Below are positions 44,169 to 52,979 of a stretch of 64,000 nt of DNA, piece after piece (the first letter of the stretch is position 1; each line of letters opens with the position of its first letter). Under the pieces are notes generated by a model, which searched no databases, was not told the origin of the DNA, and saw only the letters and a list, made by a program, of their open reading frames with translations. A program made the translations under genes and the position numbers. Source of the DNA: JASLQO01 sp002327525 (GTDB lineage Bacteria; Pseudomonadota; Gammaproteobacteria; Pseudomonadales; Azotimanducaceae); contig JASLQO010000020.1 of NCBI GenBank assembly GCA_030744435.1, forward strand, positions 186,001 through 250,000, in the 5' to 3' direction.

Positions 44169-45259
44169 GTGGCGATCTCAAAGGACCGGTGCATCCGGGA
44201 ATTGCGGGCCTGCGCCCCTACCAACCGGGTAAACCGGTTGAGGAACTGACCCGGGAACTGGGCATCCGGGACATCATCAGGCTCGCGAGCAACGAAAATC
44301 CGCGGGGCCCCGGCGAAGGCGTAAGCAGGTGTCTGAAGGATTTCGACGAATTGTCGCGCTACCCGGACGGCAGTGGATTTCGGCTCAAGAACAGATTAGC
44401 GGCGCATCACCAGATCGATCCGACACGGATCACGCTCGGCAACGGCTCGAACGATGTGCTGGACCTGGTGGCCCGCGTGACGCTGGAACCTGGTGCGCGA
44501 GTACTCATGTCCCAACATGGGTTTGTCGTGTACTACCTCGCGGCAACGGGGTGCGGGGCGGAACTCGTGCAGGTGGCGGCGAAGGATTTCGGCACGGATC
44601 TCGACGGCTTTCTCGCTGAGGTCGATGACAACACGCGGCTGATTTTCATCGCCAATCCGAATAATCCCACCGGTACCTGGGTGCCGCGCGATGCGCTGAC
44701 GGGTTTTCTCGACGCACTGCCGGAGCGGGTGTGGGTAGTGCTCGACGAGGCCTATTTCGAGTACGTGGAAGAGCCCGACTACCCGGACGGTCGCTCGCTG
44801 CTCGATTGCTATCCGAATCTCGTGGTGACGCGCACGTTTTCCAAGATCCACGGACTTGCGAGTATGCGTGTGGGCTATGCGCTGAGTTCACCCGAGATAG
44901 GCGATCTCCTCAATCGGGCGCGTCAGCCGTTCAATGTCAACTCGCTCGGGCTAGCCGCGGCGCAAGTTGCTCTCGACGACGAGGACTATCAGGTGAGCAG
45001 CCGCTCTCAGAACGCCCAGGGAATGCAACTGCTGACGGGTGCCTTCACGCGTATGGGGCTCGACTACATTCCGTCGGTTGGCAACTTCGTTACGGTGGAC
45101 GTGGGCGACGATGCGTCGGCGGTATATGAGCGCCTCCTCGCGCAGGGCGTGATAGTGCGTCCTGTGGCCGAATACGGACTGCCCCGCCACTTGCGGGTCA
45201 CCATAGGTCTGCCGGAAGAAAACGAGCGTTTTCTGGCCACACTCGAGCGCCTTGTTTGA
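44165..45259 (+). CDS. hisC: Histidinol-phosphate aminotransferase
   Basis: The 364-residue fold-type I PLP enzyme transaminates imidazole acetol phosphate, and in this operon context probably also aromatic keto acids. Motifs are RLASNENPRGPG, ITLGNGSNDVLDLVAR, IANPNNPTGT, LDEAYFEYVEEPDYPDG and the PLP lysine in RTFSKIHGLASMRVGYA. Gammaproteobacteria often carry a second HisC between pheA and tyrA; it can serve as aromatic aminotransferase. It overlaps pheA and tyrA by four bases each. Confidence 0.94.
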   Translation: MSGDLKGPVHPGIAGLRPYQPGKPVEELTRELGIRDIIRLASNENPRGPGEGVSRCLKDFDELSRYPDGSGFRLKNRLAAHHQIDPTRITLGNGSNDVLDLVARVTLEPGARVLMSQHGFVVYYLAATGCGAELVQVAAKDFGTDLDGFLAEVDDNTRLIFIANPNNPTGTWVPRDALTGFLDALPERVWVVLDEAYFEYVEEPDYPDGRSLLDCYPNLVVTRTFSKIHGLASMRVGYALSSPEIGDLLNRARQPFNVNSLGLAAAQVALDDEDYQVSSRSQNAQGMQLLTGAFTRMGLDYIPSVGNFVTVDVGDDASAVYERLLAQGVIVRPVAEYGLPRHLRVTIGLPEENERFLATLERLV

Positions 45260-46077
45260 AACTTGCACTCATCGGTACGGGCATGATCGGCAGCTCTTTC
45301 GCCGTGGCGGCGCGGCGCCGGGATCTGTTCGCCACCATTACCGGTCTGGACACCGACGAAGCCAATCTCGCCATCGCGCTCGATCTCGGTGTGGTGGACC
45401 AGGCAGTGGAGGCGGTGCCTGAGGATGCCGATTTCGTCCTGCTCGCGTGCCCGAGCGATCAGGTGGCCGGGTGGGTGGTGAAACTGGATCGACACGCGGG
45501 TGTCGTGTTCGATGTCGGAAGCATCAAGGCACCCATCGTGGAGGCGATCCGCGACTCGCGCGGTAGTTTACCGGCGAGATTCGTGCCCAGTCATCCTGTG
45601 GCGGGTTCCGAACACAGCGGCCCGCGAGCGGCACGAGCGGAACTGTTCGAGGGGGCGAGTGTGGTCATCACGCCGGGTGAGGAAACGGACGAGAAGGCAC
45701 TGCATGCCGTCTCGGCGCTATGGCAATCCGTGGGTGCGGTCACACATGTCCTGACTCCTGCTCAGCACGATGCGGCGCTCGCTGTTACGAGTCACCTGCC
45801 GCATCTGCTGGCGTTTGCCTATGTGGAGAGCCTGCCCGGCGATCTCAGCACCCTGGCAGGCCCCGGGTTTCGGGATTTCACGAGGATAGCCGCGTCGAAC
45901 CCGGACATGTGGCAGCGCATCTTTCGCATGAATCGTGGCCTGCTGCTCGCGGCACTGGATACGTTTCACGGCGCGCTCGATGAGCTGGAACGGGCTCTAC
46001 GCGATAGGGACGACGAGCAGCTGAGCGCTCTGATCGCGGATGCGGCGAAACGCCGGAGGAAATTCAGTGCGCAGTGA
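45256..46077 (+). CDS. tyrA: Prephenate dehydrogenase
   Basis: TyrA oxidatively decarboxylates prephenate to 4-hydroxyphenylpyruvate. The 273-residue product starts with TTG at 45256 and has the NAD loop LIGTGMIGSSFAVAARRR, ACPSDQVAGWV, VGSIKAPIVEAIR, and HPVAGSEHSGPRAA with the catalytic histidine. It is the short monofunctional form: no chorismate mutase domain and no ACT domain follow. In Pseudomonas the tyrA gene is fused to aroA; here the frame ends and cmk begins with an 11-base overlap. Confidence 0.94.
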   Translation: MKLALIGTGMIGSSFAVAARRRDLFATITGLDTDEANLAIALDLGVVDQAVEAVPEDADFVLLACPSDQVAGWVVKLDRHAGVVFDVGSIKAPIVEAIRDSRGSLPARFVPSHPVAGSEHSGPRAARAELFEGASVVITPGEETDEKALHAVSALWQSVGAVTHVLTPAQHDAALAVTSHLPHLLAFAYVESLPGDLSTLAGPGFRDFTRIAASNPDMWQRIFRMNRGLLLAALDTFHGALDELERALRDRDDEQLSALIADAAKRRRKFSAQ

Positions 46078-46741
46078 GATTCCGGTCGTCGCCATAGATG
46101 GTCCGAGCGGGTCGGGCAAGGGAACGCTGGCAGCGATGCTCGCCGAGCGCCTGGGCTGGCATTACCTCGACAGCGGAGCCCTGTATCGGGTGGTGGCGGC
46201 AGCCGCACTCGCACGCTCGGTGGCACTGGATGACGAAACCGCCCTTGCGCGGCTCGTGGGAATGCTCGAGATAGAGTTCCGGGGGCAGGAGGTAGTGGTG
46301 GATGGCGAAGATCTCGGTGGGCGCATCCGCCACGACGAGGTGAGCATTACAGCGTCCAGGGTTGCCGCGCTGCCGGCGGTGCGAGCCGCGATTCTCGACA
46401 TACAACACTCGATGAGACGCCCTCCGGGCCTGGTCGCGGACGGCAGGGACATGGGCACCGAGGTGTTTCCGGACGCGCTGCTCAAGATTTTCCTGGACGC
46501 AAGTGCGCAGGTACGCGCGGAAAGGCGCTATAAACAGTTGAAAAACAAAGGGTTGGATGTTAGCGTTCGCGCCCTTCTCGCCAACATCCAGGAACGGGAT
46601 GAGCGGGATAGAGGGCGCGCTGCATCACCATTGGTCCCGGCAGAGGATGCCGAGATACTAAACAGCACTACGTTGACCATCGATGAAGTGCTAAATCGCG
46701 TCCATGCTCTCGTGTGCGAGCGTATTGAGCCGAGTAACTGA
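46067..46741 (+). CDS. cmk: Cytidylate kinase
   Basis: Cmk phosphorylates CMP and dCMP. The 224-residue product starts at GTG 46067, preceded by CGGAGGA, and has VAIDGPSGSGKGTLAAMLA (P-loop), HYLDSGALYRVVA, VADGRDMGTEVFPDA and DERDRGRAASPL. Upstream frame to 46040 is not needed. The gene overlaps tyrA and leaves no room for aroA, which usually lies between tyrA and cmk in this cluster. rpsA follows after 123 bases. Confidence 0.95.
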   Translation: MRSEIPVVAIDGPSGSGKGTLAAMLAERLGWHYLDSGALYRVVAAAALARSVALDDETALARLVGMLEIEFRGQEVVVDGEDLGGRIRHDEVSITASRVAALPAVRAAILDIQHSMRRPPGLVADGRDMGTEVFPDALLKIFLDASAQVRAERRYKQLKNKGLDVSVRALLANIQERDERDRGRAASPLVPAEDAEILNSTTLTIDEVLNRVHALVCERIEPSN

Positions 46742-46761
46742 GGCACAAGCGACCGGGAGCT

Positions 46762-46836
46762 ACCGCGATCGCGGTGTGCAGCGTTAACAGTAACTAACAA
46801 CACTACACGGAGATGTCGTGTCCCCGTCCCCCGGGG
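46762..46836 (+). promoter_or_regulatory. Structured leader upstream of rpsA
   Basis: The 123-base gap before rpsA contains a palindrome ACCGCGATCGCGGT (46762-46775), a short stem ACACG/CGTGT (46805-46821) and a C/G-rich pair near 46822-46836. No Shine-Dalgarno sequence lies before the rpsA ATG. In gammaproteobacteria the rpsA leader folds into hairpins that allow S1 autoregulation, and this one is compatible with that. Confidence 0.4.
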
Positions 46837-46864
46837 AGCAATTGCGACGAACAGATAACAACCC

Positions 46865-48547
46865 ATGAGCGAAAGTTTTGCCGACCTCTTTGAGGAAAGT
46901 TTGCAGACTGTCGAAATGAAGCCCGGCTCCATCGTCACCGGGACGGTCGTCGATATAGACAATGACTGGGTGGTCGTACACGCGGGCCTGAAGTCCGAAG
47001 GTGTCATTCCCAAGAACCAATTCACCAATGAATCGGGCGAGTTCTCGCTCGCTATCGGTGATCAGGTGAAAGTGGCCATGGAAGTGGTCGACGACGGATG
47101 GGGTGAAACCCGTTTGTCGCGTGAAAAAGCACGCCGCGCCGAGACCTGGCAGATGCTGGAAGACTCGTTCGAGTCGGGCGAGGTTGTCGGCGGCGTCATC
47201 AACGGCAAGGTGAAAGGCGGTTTTACGGTGGATGTCAGCGACATCCGTGCCTTCTTGCCGGGATCGCTGGTCGATATCCGACCACTGCGTGAAACCACTC
47301 ACCTCGAAGGCCAACCGCTCGAATTCAAGGTCATCAAGCTCGACCAAAAGCGCAACAATGTTGTTGTTTCGCGGCGTGCCGTACTTGAGCAGGAAAACAG
47401 TGAAGAACGTGAGGCGTTGCTGGCTTCCCTCCAGGAGGGACAGGACGCCAAAGGGATCGTCAAGAACCTCACCGACTACGGCGCATTCGTCGATCTCGGT
47501 GGTGTCGATGGTCTGCTGCACATCACCGACATGGCCTGGCGCCGGATTCGTCACCCGAGTGAGATGGTGAACGTGGGCGACGAAGTGGACGTCAAGATCC
47601 TCAAATTCGACCGTGAGAAAAACCGCGTGAGCCTCGGTATGAAGCAACTGGGCGACGATCCGTGGGTGGAACTCACGCGCCGCTACCCGGAAGATTCCCG
47701 CGTGCAGGCGACTGTTACCAACCTGACGGACTACGGCTGTTTCGCCGAGGTCGAGGAGGGTGTGGAAGGCCTGGTGCACGTTTCGGAGATGGATTGGACC
47801 AACAAGAACATCCATCCGTCCAAGGTCGTGAATGTGGGCGACGAGGTGGAAGTGATGGTGCTTGACATCGACGAGGAGCGCCGTCGCATCTCACTCGGTA
47901 TCAAGCAGTGCCGTCCCAACCCCTGGGAAGAGTTCGGCATCAACAATGCCCGCGGCGATCGTATCACCGGCAAGATCAAATCGATCACCGACTTTGGGAT
48001 CTTCATTGGGCTGGAAGGCGATATCGACGGCCTCGTGCATCTGTCGGACATCTCCTGGAACGAGCCGGGCGAAACTGCCGTGCGCCGCTACAGGAAGGGA
48101 GAGGAAATCGAGTCGGTCATACTCTCCATCGATCCCGAGCGCGAGCGCATCTCGCTGGGCGTCAAGCAACTGGACCGGGACCCGTTTTCCGATTTCACGG
48201 CGGTCAACGACCGCGGTTCCATCATCAAGGGTATCGTCGAGGAGATCGAGCCCAAGGAAGCCATCATTCGTCTGGCGGAAGATGTGGACGGCTTGCTCAA
48301 GGCCTCCGAGATCAGCATCGACCGTGTGGAAGATGCGCGCAATGTGCTCAGCGTGGGCCAGGAAATCGAGGTCAAGATCGTCAGCGTCGACCGCAAGAAC
48401 CGTCACATTGGTCTTTCCATCAAGGCCAAGGACATCGAAGATGAGCGCACGGTGGTTCGCGAGCATCGCTCGCGAGAAAACGAGCGTGCGACCAGCGGAA
48501 CCCTGGGTGACCTGATCAAGGCGCAGATGGAACAGGGCAAGGAGTAG
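46865..48547 (+). CDS. rpsA: 30S ribosomal protein S1
   Basis: The 560-residue protein has six S1 OB-fold repeats, as in E. coli (557). Typical repeat ends are GLLHITDMAWRRIRHPSEM, GLVHVSEMDWTNKNIHPSK, and GLVHLSDISWNEPGE. S1 brings structured and leaderless-poor mRNAs to the 30S subunit and binds AU-rich leaders. The N-terminus MSESFADLFEESLQ and C-terminal GDLIKAQMEQGKE match the family. It is followed by ihfB after nine bases, as in most gammaproteobacteria. Confidence 0.97.
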   Translation: MSESFADLFEESLQTVEMKPGSIVTGTVVDIDNDWVVVHAGLKSEGVIPKNQFTNESGEFSLAIGDQVKVAMEVVDDGWGETRLSREKARRAETWQMLEDSFESGEVVGGVINGKVKGGFTVDVSDIRAFLPGSLVDIRPLRETTHLEGQPLEFKVIKLDQKRNNVVVSRRAVLEQENSEEREALLASLQEGQDAKGIVKNLTDYGAFVDLGGVDGLLHITDMAWRRIRHPSEMVNVGDEVDVKILKFDREKNRVSLGMKQLGDDPWVELTRRYPEDSRVQATVTNLTDYGCFAEVEEGVEGLVHVSEMDWTNKNIHPSKVVNVGDEVEVMVLDIDEERRRISLGIKQCRPNPWEEFGINNARGDRITGKIKSITDFGIFIGLEGDIDGLVHLSDISWNEPGETAVRRYRKGEEIESVILSIDPERERISLGVKQLDRDPFSDFTAVNDRGSIIKGIVEEIEPKEAIIRLAEDVDGLLKASEISIDRVEDARNVLSVGQEIEVKIVSVDRKNRHIGLSIKAKDIEDERTVVREHRSRENERATSGTLGDLIKAQMEQGKE

Positions 48548-48556
48548 AGTGGCAGT

Positions 48557-48886
48557 ATGACTAAATCCGAGCTCATCGAGCGTATCGCGGCGACTCAGAC
48601 GCAGCTGTCGGCGAAAGACGTGGAACTGGCGGTCAAGACGATGATCGAGCAGATGTCACAAGTGCTGGCTCGGGGTCACCGAATCGAGATACGCGGGTTC
48701 GGCAGCTTTTCGCTGCACTACCGTGCGCCCCGGATCGGCCGCAATCCCAAAACCGGCGAGTCAGTTGGACTCGCCGGTAAGTACGTGCCTCACTTCAAAC
48801 CGGGCAAGGAGCTACGCGAGCGTGTGAACGCGGGCATGGCACACAAGCACACTGAGCAGGTCGAAGGGGATACGTTGCGATCGTGA
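48557..48886 (+). CDS. ihfB: Integration host factor subunit beta
   Basis: IhfB pairs with IhfA to bend DNA sharply at specific sites. The 109-residue product starts MTKSELIERIAATQTQLSAK and has the HU-family arm GFGSFSLHYRAPRIGRNPKTGE, with the intercalating proline in RNPKTGE, and VPHFKPGKELRERVN at the end. About 15 extra residues at the C-terminus (HKHTEQVEGDTLRS) go beyond E. coli IhfB. It lies nine bases after rpsA and 13 before lapA. Confidence 0.96.
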   Translation: MTKSELIERIAATQTQLSAKDVELAVKTMIEQMSQVLARGHRIEIRGFGSFSLHYRAPRIGRNPKTGESVGLAGKYVPHFKPGKELRERVNAGMAHKHTEQVEGDTLRS

Positions 48887-48899
48887 CGGCGGCAGTTTC

Positions 48900-49193
48900 A
48901 TGAGCTGGCTCGGCCGTGTCCTGATTTTCGTGAGTGCTGTGGTGGTGTTCGTGTTCGCAGCCATCGCCGTCAACCAGACCCATATATCATTGACCTTTCT
49001 CCTGTGGACCACGCCTGAAATAAGCGTGTTCTGGTGGCTGCTGATTGCCTTCATCACCGGTCTCAGCCTTGGTGCGTTGTGGTTCGCCGTGGTGTCCACG
49101 CGGCAGCGCTTGCGCGAGGCAAAGCTCAATCGAGAGCTTTCGGCCAGCCAGAAGGAACTCAGCCAGCTGCGAAACCTGCCTGTGCAGGAGTAA
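48900..49193 (+). CDS. lapA: Lipopolysaccharide assembly protein LapA (DUF1049)
   Basis: The 97-residue product has two membrane helices (residues 5-25 and 42-64) and a short basic coiled tail, which is the LapA/YciS layout. E. coli LapA works with LapB in control of LPS synthesis and LpxC turnover at the inner membrane. Its position after ihfB is conserved. Unlike E. coli, where lapB starts within a few bases, the next gene here is 253 bases away. Confidence 0.9.
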   Translation: MSWLGRVLIFVSAVVVFVFAAIAVNQTHISLTFLLWTTPEISVFWWLLIAFITGLSLGALWFAVVSTRQRLREAKLNRELSASQKELSQLRNLPVQE

Positions 49194-49205
49194 CTGTTTG
49201 CCTGT

Positions 49206-49305
49206 CGCGCGCGCAGCGCGCGCTCTTTTCCGAACCCCGCAAGGGGCTTCGGAATGCTCGGGGTCATCGACTTCGTTCTGGTTCGTCCGCGCCCGACGTG
49301 TCGGG
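49206..49305. repeat. Cluster of three GC-rich hairpins between lapA and lapB
   Basis: Three stems follow each other: GCGCGCGC repeated around one base (49207-49223); TTCCGAACCCC/GGGGcTTCGGAA with a GCAA tetraloop and one bulged C (49228-49254); and CCCGA/TCGGG (49292-49305). The second is a strong GNRA-capped hairpin. No U-run follows any of them. The region has no gene and could be a leader for lapB or a REP-like element. Confidence 0.55.
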
Positions 49306-49446
49306 TCTGACCTGGTTGGGATTTGAGGTCCGGCGGTATGGGCGCGTTGAGGTGGAAGGCCCGTCAGGGTGCCGGAATTGAATTCGGGGGTCTTTTTACT
49401 GGCTAGATTCCTCGCAGGAGGGGGCGGCCAGCCATATACTCCGCGG

Positions 49447-50664
49447 GTGGACAACGTGTTGCTCTATTTCCTCCTCGTGATCGCGCTGGGTATCGGGTTT
49501 CTGCTCGGCAGGCGTGAGCGCAGGCGCAGGCCCAAGGTCGAAGGTGTGGTGTCGAGGGACTATTTTCGGGGCCTCAATCATCTGTTGAACGAACGCCCGG
49601 ACCTGGCGATCGATACGTTCGTCGAAGCCATGGTGGTGAGTGACGACACCATCGATACGCACCTGGCACTCGGCTCGCTGGTGCGGCGTCGCGGAGAGGT
49701 GGACAAGGCGATCCGGATACACCAGAACCTGCTGGCGCGACCGGTGCTCTCCGGTGGCAATCGGGTTCAAGTGGAGCTGGAGCTTGCTCGTGACTATCTG
49801 ATGGCGGGCCTCCTGGATAGGGCGGAAACCCTGTTGCGGGAGCTGGTTGGCAAAAGCGGTTCTCACCGTACCGAGGCGCTCAAACTGCTGTTGCGTATCT
49901 ACGAGCGCGAGCGCGAATGGGGGCGGGCGATGGAGACCGGGAAACGGCTGATTCGTCATGATCGCGATATGCGGCGGCGGATCGCTCACTACTACTGTGA
50001 ACTCGCAGAAGAGGCCATGGCGGTATCTGATCTGAGATCGGCGCGTAGCGAACTGGCTCGTGCGCTGCAGATGGATGGCCGTTGCGCGCGTGCGAACCTG
50101 GTCGGTGCGCGGCTCGAGTTGCAGGCGAGTCGCTATAAGGAAGTATTGCGCTTGCTCGAACGTGTGCGCGATCAGGATGCAACGCTGGCCGGGGAGTGTC
50201 TCGGCCTCTACGAGCAGGCTTCTATCGCGTTGGGGGATGCCAGCGCGCTGGTGCGTTTTGCGAGCGAGAGCCTCGAAAAGGCGCCGGCCATTGAGCTGGT
50301 GAACACGCTTCGCCACCACGTGGAGCTGTCTGGGGATCCGGAGGCGGCGCGCTCGTACATCGTGGAACACCTTCTGCACCACCCTAACCTGGCGGGTTTC
50401 GTGATGCTGTTGCAGGTGCTGGACAAGGCGGGTGAGTCGCTTTCGCCCGAGTACGTGCGTCTGGTTAGACGCATGTCGGAAGCTCTGTTGGAAAAGCAAC
50501 CACGCTACCGGTGTCAATCGTGCGGATTCAGCGGAAAAAACCTCATGTGGCAATGCCCGAGCTGCCACGAATGGGGTTCGATGGGCGCACTGCTGCCCGG
50601 CGCTCTCGTCGAAGAAACCAAGGACGGTGGCTGGGCGAGAGCGTACGGTACCTGGCAGGCCTGA
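49447..50664 (+). CDS. lapB: Lipopolysaccharide assembly protein LapB (YciM)
   Basis: LapB is anchored by one N-terminal helix (residues 4-19 here) with a cytoplasmic TPR array (about 25-355) and a C-terminal rubredoxin-type metal site, CQSCGFSGKNLMWQCPSC. It recruits FtsH to degrade LpxC, so it sets LPS output. The 405-residue product starts at GTG 49447. An in-frame start at 49369 would add 26 residues before the membrane helix; homologues have the helix at the N-terminus, so the later start is preferred. E. coli LapB is 389 residues. Confidence 0.93.
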   Translation: MDNVLLYFLLVIALGIGFLLGRRERRRRPKVEGVVSRDYFRGLNHLLNERPDLAIDTFVEAMVVSDDTIDTHLALGSLVRRRGEVDKAIRIHQNLLARPVLSGGNRVQVELELARDYLMAGLLDRAETLLRELVGKSGSHRTEALKLLLRIYEREREWGRAMETGKRLIRHDRDMRRRIAHYYCELAEEAMAVSDLRSARSELARALQMDGRCARANLVGARLELQASRYKEVLRLLERVRDQDATLAGECLGLYEQASIALGDASALVRFASESLEKAPAIELVNTLRHHVELSGDPEAARSYIVEHLLHHPNLAGFVMLLQVLDKAGESLSPEYVRLVRRMSEALLEKQPRYRCQSCGFSGKNLMWQCPSCHEWGSMGALLPGALVEETKDGGWARAYGTWQA

Positions 50665-50749
50665 CTGAAGTCTGGGCGGGTACATCTCTGCTGTGTGTGG
50701 AGCGCTGGCATCACTAGGCTGGTTGCTCCATTATCGACTGGAGCCAATC

Positions 50750-51034
50750 ATGCAACACGTCACACGGCAGCTCTGCGCGTATCTGCTCGCCTTCCTGCTC
50801 CTCGTTCCGGCCGCATACGCGGTGCCGGATGAGGAGCGCAACGTCAATGTCAACCGGGACAACGCCGAGACTATCGCCGAGGTGCTCGACGGTGTTGGAA
50901 TACGCCGTGCGGAGGCCATCGTGGAATACCGGAAAGCCTACGGCCAATTCTTCGGCCTTGAAGATCTCGTCGAAGTGCGGGGCATCGGGGAACAGACCGT
51001 CGCGACGAACGCGGAGCGCATCCGCTTCGAGTAA
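50750..51034 (+). CDS. ComEA-type helix-hairpin-helix DNA-binding protein
   Basis: The 94-residue product starts at ATG 50750 with GGAG nine bases upstream. It has a signal peptide (about residues 1-24, ending AAYA) and two helix-hairpin-helix motifs (NRDNAETIAEVLDGVGIRRA and GLEDLVEVRGIGEQTVATN). This is the soluble periplasmic ComEA type of gammaproteobacteria, which binds incoming double-stranded DNA during uptake. No other competence gene is nearby. A frame extension to 50693 lacks a signal and is dropped. Confidence 0.85.
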   Translation: MQHVTRQLCAYLLAFLLLVPAAYAVPDEERNVNVNRDNAETIAEVLDGVGIRRAEAIVEYRKAYGQFFGLEDLVEVRGIGEQTVATNAERIRFE

Positions 51035-51057
51035 CAGACCTTGCACAGAGGCCGGGC

Positions 51058-51999
51058 TCATTCCCGCGGCCCGGTCTTCCCCTTCAGTCCGTGCAGCGCG
51101 CCGCGAACCACCTCGCGCACGATGGTGGCACGAGCAGGTCCGTAGATGAAGTGGGCGGCGGTCAACATGAGCAGGCGTTTCAGATCGAAGATGATCCAGC
51201 GCGCGAATGCGTGTGGGCGCCGGTACAACAGAATGCTGTTGCGCACGATGAAGTAGAGGCGAAACGCATCGTGCAGGACAATCGCGCGGCCCCGGAAGCC
51301 GGGCGGCGTGACACAACGCTCTCCCAGCCGGTGGTCCATCCGTGCATCAACTACCAAATACAGAGACAGACCCAGCGTCCGGGCGCGGAAAACCCAGTCG
51401 GTGTCGATGTGATCGATGAAAAGCGCTTGATCCATGAGCCCGACACGCCCCAGCGAAGCACGCGGGATAAGTGCTCCCGAGGTAATCATCATGTCCGTGC
51501 GCGCGTAGCCGCCAGCACTGGAGTGTACGTTTGATTTGTACCTGCGCCAGCCCTCAAATCGGTGGGTGGTGACGATTCTTCCGGAGATCGTATCCCGATA
51601 ACAAGGACCTACCGCACCGATTTCCTCCTCCGGGCCCATCTCCGATAAACCACGCAACAACGCCGCCACCATTCCGGGTGCGGGGATGCTGTCGTGGTCG
51701 AGCAGGAGTACGTGCGTGGCGCCGCTCTGCAATGCAGCCTCTATGCCCGCGTTGAGTGCCGTGGCGAGCCCCGTGTTGTGCATCTGGGGCATGTGCCGGG
51801 CGCCCGCAGCCGCACACAGGTTCTCGATTCCGGCGCAGGCGGGTTGGCTGTTATCCACGACGATGAGCGCCTGGGTCTGAGAGCACGCGGCGCGCAGAAC
51901 CCGTTCGAAGTGTGACGGGTCCGGGTGGTAGGCGACACACACCGCCACGACGTGTGTTCGTGACCCGCCCCGGGCGTCAGAATTCAGGACGGCCGACAT
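51058..51999 (-). CDS. Glycosyltransferase family 2 (rhamnosyltransferase-like)
   Basis: The 313-residue product has a GT-A fold: VAVCVAYHPDPSHFERVLRA, then VVDNSQPACAG and the metal-binding LLLDHDSIPAPGMVAAL. HIDTDWVFRA and a C-terminal hydrophobic stretch (LLMLTAAHFIYGPARA) follow. It resembles RfbF-type rhamnosyltransferases of O-antigen clusters, but the sugar is not determined by sequence. I set the start at ATG 51999; a further in-frame ATG at 52038 lies deep in the preceding gene. It overlaps the upstream GT2 gene by 23 bases, so the pair is co-translated. Confidence 0.85.
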   Translation of the reverse strand: MSAVLNSDARGGSRTHVVAVCVAYHPDPSHFERVLRAACSQTQALIVVDNSQPACAGIENLCAAAGARHMPQMHNTGLATALNAGIEAALQSGATHVLLLDHDSIPAPGMVAALLRGLSEMGPEEEIGAVGPCYRDTISGRIVTTHRFEGWRRYKSNVHSSAGGYARTDMMITSGALIPRASLGRVGLMDQALFIDHIDTDWVFRARTLGLSLYLVVDARMDHRLGERCVTPPGFRGRAIVLHDAFRLYFIVRNSILLYRRPHAFARWIIFDLKRLLMLTAAHFIYGPARATIVREVVRGALHGLKGKTGPRE

Positions 52000-52912
52000 C
52001 CTGGCGCGTGGCCGCGGTAATTCTCGCGCGGCGCACATATCTCGTGTGACGGATGACCAGCAGAGGCAAATGAGCGATGAAACGCAGGTACACGCCCAGC
52101 CTCACCAGTGGCAGAAAACCGGGCGGATAAACACCTGCGAAATGCTTCTGGAAGTAGCGGGCGAAACCGCGGGTCTTGTGCCACTCGATGAACACGGGAG
52201 AGGCGCGGCTCGAGGAAGCGTGGTGTGTGAGGCGCGCGTGCGGACACACCCAGGGAGTGCCGCCCGAGCGCAGCAGCCGCAGGCAGAGGTCGATATCCTC
52301 CACGTGCAGGAAGTATTGCTCGTCGAACCCACCAAGCACGTCAAAAGTGTCGCGCTTCATCAGCATTGCGGCGCCACTTACGACGTTGACGGGGCTGGTA
52401 TCGGTGATCGGATGTTGAGAATGCTGATTGAAGCGGCGGAAATAGGGATGGTTGGGCGCCAGGTGGTACAGGCGCGTCCACTCGACCGTCGCGCGCCACG
52501 GTGTGAGCACGTCGCGTCGGCCGCCGCGTTGTTCCGTGCCATCCGGGTTGACCAGTAGCGGACTCACGATGAAGGGATCAGGCAGGTCCCGGGCCGTGTC
52601 GAGGAGTGCAGGCAGCGTGTTCTGATCGAGCACGCAGTCCGGGTTGATGAACAGCAGATATTCAGAATCAGCGGGAGCTGAGTTAGCGCCCAGATTGCAG
52701 CCGCGGGCGAAGCCGATGTTGCCCTGTCCGGTGATCAGCAAGACTCTATCGTCAGCTGCTTCGAGGTGTCTCAGCGCATTCACGGTTTCCGGAGGATTGC
52801 CGTTGTTCACCACTACCAGTGTATCCAGGCCATCCTGGGCCAACAGGGTGGTGATGGACCTGCCGAGCACCTGGCCGGTGTGGTAGGTGACGAGAATCGT
52901 AGCGGTAGACAC
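51977..52912 (-). CDS. Glycosyltransferase family 2
   Basis: The 311-residue product starts with GTG 52912, preceded by GGAGGGG. It has TILVTYHTGQVLGRSITTLL, VVVNNGNPPETV, GFARGCNLGANSA, the donor-metal motif FINPDCVL and FLHVEDIDLCLRLLRSGG, with two hydrophobic stretches at the C-terminus. It resembles the GT2 group that includes rhamnosyl- and galactofuranosyltransferases. It diverges from the large fusion gene, and the two overlapping GT2 genes read away from it. The sugar added is unknown. Confidence 0.85.
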   Translation of the reverse strand: MSTATILVTYHTGQVLGRSITTLLAQDGLDTLVVVNNGNPPETVNALRHLEAADDRVLLITGQGNIGFARGCNLGANSAPADSEYLLFINPDCVLDQNTLPALLDTARDLPDPFIVSPLLVNPDGTEQRGGRRDVLTPWRATVEWTRLYHLAPNHPYFRRFNQHSQHPITDTSPVNVVSGAAMLMKRDTFDVLGGFDEQYFLHVEDIDLCLRLLRSGGTPWVCPHARLTHHASSSRASPVFIEWHKTRGFARYFQKHFAGVYPPGFLPLVRLGVYLRFIAHLPLLVIRHTRYVRRARITAATRQDVGRPEF

Positions 52913-52979
52913 TTCCCCTCCAGAGGGTGCTACTTTAGCAGATCCGGGACACAGAGCTTCCCTGGGTAGGGGCATTTAT

